From: Siphonodentalium dalli
Taxonomy: Eukaryota; Mollusca; Scaphopoda; Gadilida; Siphonodentaliidae
Reading direction: 5' to 3'
DNA: 64,000 nucleotides
Assembly: GCA_032622095.1 (NCBI GenBank)
Contig: CP136065.1
Coordinates: forward strand, 218,284,151 to 218,348,150
Numbering within the stretch: the first letter of the stretch is position 1; the number at the start of each line of letters is the position of its first letter. Shown one piece after another: positions 57,400-64,000 of this stretch. The translations under genes and the position numbers were made by a program. The notes beneath the pieces are model-generated. The model searched no databases. It was not told the DNA's origin and saw only the letters and a list, made by a program, of their open reading frames with translations.

Positions 57400-58165
57400 G
57401 ATATCAGTTTAACTCAATTATAATGAAGATAGTCGGTCGTGGGTTTTGTAAATGACACGTAATATAAGTGATATATCCCGCTACAGGAAAGGGGTAACTT
57501 TTGGTCGCTAGGCATGCCCTTTTAGCAATACGGCGGCTGCAGTTCAGCAAATTCTCGCGAACGCAGCTTAACTCAATTATAACGAAGGCAGTAGAGTTTA
57601 GGTTGTGCAAATAAATTGTAATCGATGGGCCATAACCATATACAGGGAGAATACCATTTGACCGACCATCACCCAGTTCAACAGTGCAAAATCCCGTCCA
57701 GCAGTTGATATGGACCAGTTCAGCAGAATCTCCAAAATCCCAGTTTAACTGATTTTTAGACAGTCGGGTATATGCTACGCAAATAACTTGTTATCGATGG
57801 GTTATCAACAAATACGTGGAGAGAACACAGTTTGACCGACGTCCACCCCAGTTCAACAGTTCAAAATCCCGTTCAGCACTTTACCGGGGACAGTTCAGCA
57901 GATTCCACCGAACGCAGTTTTGCCGATATTTAACGAAGATAGTTTGGTGTAAGTGATGCAAATGACTTGTAGTCGATGGGCCTTAACCAAATACACGGAG
58001 AAACGCCATTAGACCTACCTCCTCCCCGGTTCAACAGTTCAAAATCCCGTTCATCACTTTATCTGGAGCAGTTCAGCAGATTCTCCCAAACTCAGTTTAA
58101 CTGATTTTTAATGAAGACGGTCGGGTAGGTGATGCAAATGACTTGTTAACGATGGGCCTTCAGCT
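57400..58165 (+). repeat. ~177-bp tandem array (repeat D core), about four copies
   Basis: ATCGATGGGCC or its variants recur near 57622, 57793, 57972 and 58149, spaced 171-179 bases. Other landmarks per unit: CAGTTCAACAGTTCAAAATC, CAGTTCAGCAGATTC and GTGATGCAAATGACTTGT. No coding sequence. Confidence 0.93.
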
Positions 58166-58290
58166 CACCCGATCCTTACAATGTTATGAGCTACCATGCA
58201 GGGGAAACCTGTTCAAATATTAGGCCGTATCACCGCTGTCAAGATCTGATCTGTGTAGCTTCAGGTAACTTTGTTTTTATTTCAGATCCT
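58166..58290 (+). repeat. Repeat D right block, copy 1
   Basis: CCTTCAGCTCACCCGATCCT and ACAATGTTATGAGCTACCA are repeated at 58769-58830; an inverted diverged copy of the following part (CCTGTTCAAATATTAGGCCG) lies at 62345-62405. Confidence 0.88.
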
Positions 58291-58570
58291 GATATCAGTT
58301 GTATAACATTAACAAGTACAAATATAACAATCATGGTAAATCATCATGTAGTATGTGATATTAAGAACATATTCTAGGTAAAGTTTAATTGTGGTATTTA
58401 GTAAAGGTGCACAAAAGCATATATAGTTATATGTCAGATGACATATTATCAAGCTAAATGCGCTCCGTACCAACTCTACGTGCGTGCTAGGTTTATTTAT
58501 CAGCCCCCCCCCCCCCTCCGATACCCACACACCCTGCTATGTTTATTTACCCACCCCCATTCCGTACCCA
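58291..58570. other. No gene recognised; poly-C run
   Basis: A C-run lies at 58504-58516. Nothing else supportable. Confidence 0.5.
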
Positions 58571-58880
58571 CACTCCCTGATGTGGCATAGGGCTGACAGA
58601 TTTTCCGAGTTCGCAATGTGAATTGCCACATGAAGCATAAACACATTGCGTGTGGTGTCCACGCAAGCAATGCATTGGTAATAATTGACTGTGATGTCTT
58701 AGAAATGACGACGCCTGCGGACAGATATCTATTTACAGTACTGTGTGAGAGTCGATAGACGCATAGGCCCTTCAGCTCACCCGATCCTTACAATGTTATG
58801 AGCTACCAGGGGAACATGTTTAAAACGTTAGCCTGTGCAAGCGCTGACACGATCCGATATTTGTAGCTTGAGATACGGTC
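58571..58880 (+). repeat. Repeat D, internally deleted copy
   Basis: The left block (58605-58760) joins directly to the right block (58765-58880), so the ~177-bp array present at 57400-58165 is missing here. The pair gives a long form and a short form of one element within 1.6 kb. The upstream part matches 50995-51060. Confidence 0.85.
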
Positions 58881-59162
58881 CCCAGTGCTAACAGTATTAG
58901 TTCAAAGAAAAATAGGGCGAAATTCTTGGAAAGGTTAATTTTCGATATTGACCAAGAAGTCTGTCCATTTTTAAACATGCTCGTTATTCCGTAAAAGTGA
59001 AGCTTCTTAAAGACACTTCCACCCCCGTACCCGCCTCCTCTGTACCCACTCATCCTGCTAGGCTTATATTAGATATTGTTCCAGAAATGTGTCTTTTTGT
59101 TGTGACCATATCTAGACTCGCCTGTTACTTCGTGAATAGTTGGTATTATTGCTGTTGTTTGT
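58881..59162. other. No gene recognised
   Basis: Short unique spacer before a TTAA MITE. Confidence 0.5.
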
Positions 59163-59670
59163 TTAACCCTTTCAGTGCCAGGGGCCGATCTCATCGGCCC
59201 TAATTTAGGGTCTGTAAAATCGGCCCTAAAAAAAATAATAAAAATAAATAAAAAAAGGTTTTGTTTTGTTTTTTTTATTTTTTTTATTTTTGTTTTGGGT
59301 TGAATATTTTTTGGGTATGCTTAAGCATGCTATAGCGAATTTAAAAACAAACTGGATAAAACCTCAGGGGCATGTTATAACTCAAAACTATCACCAAATA
59401 TTTATAGTAATAATTTTGATGCCCATGAAAAACGTAATATTCCCTGACACTCAACCTACAAAATACTGAAAGAGTTAAAGAATATAAGAAAAAATTATTA
59501 AAATTGTAAAAAATTGTAAAAAATAATAACAAATGATGAAAACTTGTTAGGCCAATGCATTCTCTTATATATGCGAGGCGACCTATGGTCGACTCGCATA
59601 TATAAGAGAATGCATTGGCACAGGGTATATGGGTTGATACAAAAATCGGACCTGGCACTGAAAGGGTTAA
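59163..59670. mobile_element. TTAA-flanked MITE (type 2), inverted copy
   Basis: Ends TTAACCCTTTCAGTGCCAGG and mirror, TTAA at each edge. The inside is the reverse complement of 44750-45238: a GGCCGATC...GATCGGCC-like sub-terminal region, A/T-rich core and one right-type palindrome (59552-59618). A 105-codon minus frame over the palindrome has no domain. Confidence 0.92.
59552..59618. repeat. 67-bp palindrome module (right)
   Basis: Identical in sequence to 47155-47221, although it lies in a MITE with different ends. Confidence 0.95.
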
Positions 59671-59699
59671 AATGTTATAGGTCTGTTAAAGGCCCACTT

Positions 59700-59783
59700 A
59701 ATTTTCGAACCCCCAGATTACATTATATAAAATATATGCCATCTTATATACCATCGAACCCCCAGATTACATTACATAAAATA
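59700..59783 (+). repeat. ~49-bp direct duplication
   Basis: CGAACCCCCAGATTACATTA followed by TATAAAATA appears at 59706 and CGAACCCCCAGATTACATTA followed by CATAAAATA at 59755. Confidence 0.9.
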
Positions 59784-60405
59784 CTAGCAGATTAGCCCGC
59801 CACTGGCGGGATTGGTCCCATGGCTTTGGTCGATCAATTAATATTTGTTTTTCAAGGTAACCCCGTACAGGCACGCTGACAGCATGCTATCATTTGCGGG
59901 TACCCGTTTCAAGGTCATGTTGGGTGGACAAAATAACCCGAAAAATATTCCACATCCCGAGTTGACCATACATAACAAATTTCACGTCGATGTCACCGCT
60001 GACGACCGATATATCGCCCAAGGTCATTTTGGGTACCCGTTTCAAGGTGAAGGTCACCTCAGGCGGACAAACTCACCCGACAAAAATCTCCCATGTCCCT
60101 TGGAAGCCCTAAGTACGAAATTTCGTCTCGATATCCCCATTTTTCGAGATTGAGCGTATTTATACTCGTGTATATAAACGCTCTTTAACAACGACACCGC
60201 AGATACGAACGCTCTTTAATCATTAACCCACCAATCCCCATTACGGTGGCAGTTGAAGGGTGAAGGAGTGGTCGCACGGGCTCGCGAATGGTCCGATTGC
60301 ACTGCCTGTGGGTTTTTACCCTTACACAGCAAGTTTGGGTTCAATCGGACCAGCAGTTCTCGTGTCTATAGCGCACATATATACGGAAGTCTCAAAATAT
60401 ATAGA
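59784..60405 (-). mobile_element. Helitron-like element, family H2 (first of three in a row)
   Basis: On the minus strand it starts TCTATATATTTTGAGACTTC and ends with hairpin CCCGCC-AGT-GGCGGG, CTAATCTG, CTAG and T. The body differs from H1 (AAGGTCATTTTGGGTACCCG twice; AACGCTCTTTAA at 60176 and 60210). Its 5' end abuts the CTAG of the next element with no intervening base. Confidence 0.75.
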
Positions 60406-61093
60406 CTAGCCGATGAGCCCGACGTTGTCCGGGCTATTCAAAAACCAAATTTCAAGTCGATAGCTCTACCCATTCCGACGTTGTCCGGGCTATTCAAAAA
60501 CCAAAGTTCAAGTCGATAGCTCTACCCGTTTCCGAGATCTGGTATGCGCATGCGCGAAACTGGCGTCGCGCGGGCTCGGCGACCCGATAAAATTCGTATC
60601 CGGGGCAAGATACATTCACATACAAAATTTCAAGTCGATAGCTCCACCCATTTCCGAGATCTCGTCTGCGCATGCGCGAAGCTGGCGTCGCACGGGCTCG
60701 GCGACCCGATAAAATTCGTATCCGGGGCAAGATACATTCACATACCATATTTCAAGTCGATAGCTCCACCCGTTTCCGAGATCTCGTCTGCGCATGCGCG
60801 AAGCTGGCGTCGCACGGGCTCGGCGAACCGATAAGAATAGTATCCGGGGCAAGATACATTCACATAGCAAATTTCAAGTCGACAGCTCCACCCGTTTCCG
60901 AGATCTCGTCTGCGCATGCGCGAAGCGGGCGCCGCACGGGCTCGCCAATACGACAACGTCCACCGCCTGGTCAAACTACACGCACGTACCAAGTTTCGTC
61001 CCGATCGGTCGAGAATCGTAGATTTGTATAAATGACAGACAGACAAACATACAGACAGACAGACAAACAGAGGTCTTCAAAATGTATATGAGA
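60406..61093 (-). mobile_element. Helitron-like element, family H1 (second of three)
   Basis: CTAG at 60406-60409 on the right (3') side, 5' TCTCATATACATTTTGAAGA at 61093. It has about four ~121-bp tandem units with TGCGCATGCGCG and a (CTGT)n-type run. Close relative of 41109-41692 but with one more internal unit and an extra partial duplicate of the 3' end (60470-60500). Confidence 0.82.
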
Positions 61094-61708
61094 CTAGCCG
61101 ATGAGCCCGACGTTATCCGGGCTATTCAAAAACCAAATTTCAAGTCGATAGCTCCACCCGTTTCCGAGATCTGGTCTGCGCATGCGCGAAGCTGGCGTCG
61201 CACGGGCTCGGCGACCAGATAAAATTCGTATCCGGGGCAAGATACATTCACATAGCAAATTTCAAGTCGATAGCTCCACCCGTTTCGAGATCTCGTCTGC
61301 GCATGCGCGAAGCTGGCGTCGCATGGGCTCGGCGACCCGATAAAATTCGTATCCGGGGCAAGATACATTCACATACCAAATTTCAAGTCGATAGCTCAAC
61401 CCGTTTCCGAGATCGTCTGCGCATGCGCGAAGCTGGCGTCGCACGGGCTCCGCGACCCGATAAAAATCGTATCCGGGGCAAGATATATTCACATAGCAAA
61501 TTTCAAGTCGATAGTTCCACCCGTTTCCGAGATCTCGTCTGCGCATGCGCTGCACGGGCGTCGCACGGGCTCGCCAATACGACAACGACCGTGTCCGTGG
61601 GATTTTACCCCTAGATAGGAAGTTTGGTCTCGATCGGTGGAGAATCGTAGATTTGTATAAATGACAGACAGACAAACAGATAGATTGTATCAAAATATAT
61701 AAGAGAGA
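61094..61708 (-). mobile_element. Helitron-like element, family H1 (third of three)
   Basis: CTAG at 61094-61097, hairpin with AGCCCGGATAACGTCGGGCT, four ~121-bp units, (CTGT)n-type run, and 5' end TCTCTCTTATATATTTTGAT after A (exact TC uncertain because of the TCTCTC run). Arg-rich frames on both strands are repeat artefacts. Confidence 0.8.
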
Positions 61709-61758
61709 TATGTAAATTAGATAGATTGTATCAAAATATATAAGAGAGATATGTAAAT
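61677..61758 (+). repeat. 41-bp tandem duplication at the Helitron 5' edge
   Basis: AGATAGATTGTATCAAAATA followed by TATAAGAGAGATATGTAAATT is present twice in a row; a third partial match lies at 61864-61900. The terminal 30 bases of the Helitron-like element are included. Confidence 0.9.
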
Positions 61759-63067
61759 TATCTACACACCATTACTGCTGTTTGTCAAAGTTTAGTGGGG
61801 TATATCAATACTCATTCACGATCATATCATTGAGGTCCGGAGGATGTGGGTTATCTCTCGAATACAGATTGTATCAAAATATATAGGAGAGAAGATATGC
61901 CATATTATATACTATTTGAAAGAGGAAGCTCCAAAACATTGTATTATCAACTTATCCGGTGTAATAAACTGTGGACATTGTTGTTTTTGTTGAGTTGCCA
62001 ACACGTTTTGTCATCAAGATTGAAGTGAAAATCAGTATTATTTTCAATGCAGGGGGAATAACTCTATATATTAAAGATAGAGTTCTTCCCCTTCCATTGA
62101 ACAAGTTTGAATTTTGTTGCATTCTGGGTGCCAAAGGGGGGAAGTCATTCTATGATTTCAGCAGTTTTCTATTTCTCTGTGGGCATATTCTGAGACACAG
62201 ATGTTTCGAATAGTAATGAATTATAGTATTTTAATCATATTTTATGGCATAGATTGTTACTAAAACCGTATATCAAGTCACTATAAAAAATAATAATCGG
62301 CGACTCGAAAATTAAGTGGACACTAAAAGCACGGAGATTGAGATCTACACATATCTGATCTTGTTAGCGCTGGCACGGCCTAATGTTTAACAGGTTTATC
62401 CTGGCAGCGTATAACATTATACGGATAGGGTGTTCAAATTGCTAGGAATTCATCATTATTCATAGGTTGATAAATACGTTATATAACATTGTACAAATAA
62501 AGGTCAATAAATACTTGAAATACCTCCATACGAACAGCTTTGACATTAGATACTGAGATAAAATTAAACCTAGTCACATATGAGAAGACTGATTGACGTT
62601 CCATGTCAAATTTCATATGCAGAACACTTAAAAAATTTGCTGGATTTAGACTAATACATGTATTCTTGTCTCGCATACTTCCTTTGATATAAGTGGTGTA
62701 CATGTATAGCGTTTGGCTGACTTCTTAGGTCCCACTCTCCCGAAAGTCTGTCAGAAAACTCTAGAATAACGCGATAATAATTTGAAATAGCTCTATATAT
62801 CAATGAATTATTCCTGGAGAAATAAGAGCAGTATTGAATCTCTCGTAAATTTTAATTTATATTTTTAGCATTCGGTTTGTTCATCCAATATTAGACATCA
62901 GCATGAAACCTCCGACATCGCAGCATCTTATAATGATGACAAATCGCTTCTTTAAATATAGCCTGTTTTGAATCATTAATCGTATTTTAAAATTCTGGAC
63001 CGCTCCCTGCATGTTTTAATTAATCGAGCTAATCTGAGAGCGCCGTCGTGATGTTTATCGTGCAAAA
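61759..63067. other. No gene recognised; inverted fragment of repeat D
   Basis: 62340-62410 is a diverged reverse complement of 58200-58265 (GTTAGCGCTGGCACGGCCTA, TGTTTAACAGGTTTATC). CTCGAAAATTAAGTGG at 62305 mirrors CCACTTAATTTTCGA at 59693. No coding sequence is recognised. Confidence 0.6.
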
Positions 63068-63109
63068 TCACACAGGACGAATCACACAGGACGAATCACA
63101 CAGGACGAA
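63068..63109 (+). repeat. 14-bp repeat, three copies
   Basis: ATCACACAGGACGA occurs three times in direct succession, ~75 bases before the candidate exon at 63183. Confidence 0.95.
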
Positions 63110-63182
63110 CGTACACGTATAGCAACCTCACAATTTGCTGTTTTGTTTTTATAACATAATTTAAATATTTAAATAGGATAAA

Positions 63183-63372
63183 ATGACGTCATGTTACAGC
63201 CCCCATGAATGGACTCGTTCCTTGCGCTCAGTCTCCATTCTCAACGACTCGGCCATTTCCGCACTGAGGAAATACCTCTTCCATAAATATAAACCACATA
63301 TGCCGGTCTATTTCAATCACGTGATTGACCATGTGCATCTACTGGTAAATAAGTCTATTGGCTGGGAGACTG
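63183..63372 (+). CDS. Candidate first exon of an unidentified gene
   Basis: An ATG opens a 63-codon frame that ends at a consensus donor, G|GTATGT at 63373. The translation has a balanced amino acid composition (SILNDSAISALRKYLFHKYK, HVIDHVHLLVNKSIGWE) unlike the repeat-derived frames elsewhere. I do not recognise a family. The start is the first ATG after an AT-rich stretch; no promoter is evident. It leaves a phase-1 intron. Without transcript evidence this remains a guess. Confidence 0.3.
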
Positions 63373-63738
63373 GTATGTTAAACATGAACACATTATTGCT
63401 ATTTATCACTATTTATAATGCATGTTCAAGTCTGTGTTGTTTAATTAAATAATTGCACTTTATAAATTGTATTATCATTCACAGAATAATCACTCAAAAA
63501 GCCTCATGCTTCACATAATATATACTATATATGCATTAGTATTATGTTGTAGTTATCGAGATGCTCTGTAATATCCTTCATGGTGAAGAGTAATTAAATC
63601 GAATTGAATTTCTATTGGCATGCAGTGAATGAATTCTGCTCCATTAACATCTATGCGTCAACTAGTCAAGGTCATCGCCCTATTAACAGGTCCGTATATT
63701 GTAGCATTGTGCGGATATGGTTTATATTTATGGAAGAG

Positions 63739-63891
63739 GTTATATCCTCAGCGAAGAGGAAATGGCCGATTGGTTGGGAATGGCTCAGCCTCCTTTACAC
63801 GCTCTAATGGCGGAAGCGTTACATCGTGGAGTTGTACGGAACAGTGTCAGGGACCAGAATACCCCACGAACTGTCAATTACAAAGTAAAAC
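63739..63891 (+). CDS. Candidate second exon of the same unidentified gene
   Basis: The frame reading YILSEEEMADWLGMAQPPLH and ALMAEALHRGVV looks protein-like and ends at a consensus donor, C|GTGAGT at 63892. Using the AG at 63737-63738 as acceptor keeps frame with the phase-1 donor at 63372; this acceptor lacks a good pyrimidine tract. Alternatives are AG at 63664 or 63703, which break that frame. Two other frames are also open here (63604-63807 and 63629-63895). No family recognised. Confidence 0.28.
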
Positions 63892-63904
63892 GTGAGTGAA
63901 AACT

Positions 63905-64000
63905 GAATACTGTAAAATCCTTTTTATTCGTGGGGGTTCATTATTCGTTGAATCCGTGGTTCGACCCAACCACGAAATAAAAAAACAACGAAATTATTTA
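63905..64000. repeat. Start of a dispersed repeat, cut by the window edge
   Basis: TACTGTAAAATCCTTTTTAT then TCGTGGGGGTTCATTATTCG and CCACGAAATAAA resemble the TGTAAA...TTCGTGG repeats that I recall as abundant in mollusc genomes. The element is incomplete and no second copy lies in the window, so this rests on family recall. Confidence 0.4.

Noticed and set aside
60494-61693. Arg-rich frames on both strands up to 143 codons
   Set aside because: Same explanation as for 41.1-41.7 kb.

Overview
The window looks like repeat-dominated, non-coding DNA from an invertebrate nuclear genome, most likely a marine mollusc. The supporting signs are visual AT-richness, no operon-like gene packing, long stop-ridden stretches, a CR1/L2-type LINE 3' end, Helitron-like elements with internal tandem repeats (known from molluscs), TTAA-flanked MITEs and a 100-N scaffold gap. 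The species cannot be fixed from the sequence alone. No complete cellular gene is recognisable.

Layout. 1-5960: two nearly identical ~0.7 kb segments (1-708 and 2885-3591), each followed by a 31-bp minisatellite (1278-2403 and 3592-5643) that grew out of one junction of a ~0.3 kb repeat. That ~0.3 kb repeat recurs inverted at 6715-7605. 8.5-10 kb: head-to-tail SINE-like copies. 10.2-18.8 kb and 43.7-47.4 kb, plus 59.2-59.7 kb: a family of elements built around a 67-bp near-perfect palindrome. It occurs singly, as mirror-image pairs flanking an AT-rich core, inside several TTAA-flanked MITEs, and as a ~654-bp higher-order array at 13.9-16.9 kb. 20-35 kb: dispersed repeats, a ~2.25 kb Helitron-like element, microsatellites and the gap. 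36-37.6 kb: fragments of a LINE reverse transcriptase and a LINE ORF1 with zinc knuckles. 40.4-41.7 kb and 59.8-61.7 kb: further Helitron-like elements, the latter three in a row with no spacer. 42.3-43.0 kb: a CR1/L2-like LINE 3' fragment. 46.6-49.2 kb: a longer LINE reverse transcriptase pseudogene split by a 393-bp TTAA MITE. 49.3-50.3 kb and 57.4-58.2 kb: tandem arrays. 52.4-55.3 kb: an LTR-retrotransposon integrase remnant followed by a broken TatD-type nuclease gene. 63.2-63.9 kb: two weak candidate exons of an unidentified gene.

The parts do not form a pathway. The interest lies in genome biology: palindromic modules shared between unrelated-looking MITE termini, head-to-tail Helitron insertion at CTAG ends, dispersal of NRF-1-like motifs by Helitron repeats, a 31-bp repeat that is stop-free in all three forward frames, and the integrase/TatD neighbourhood. 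No CRISPR array, rRNA gene or convincing tRNA gene was seen.
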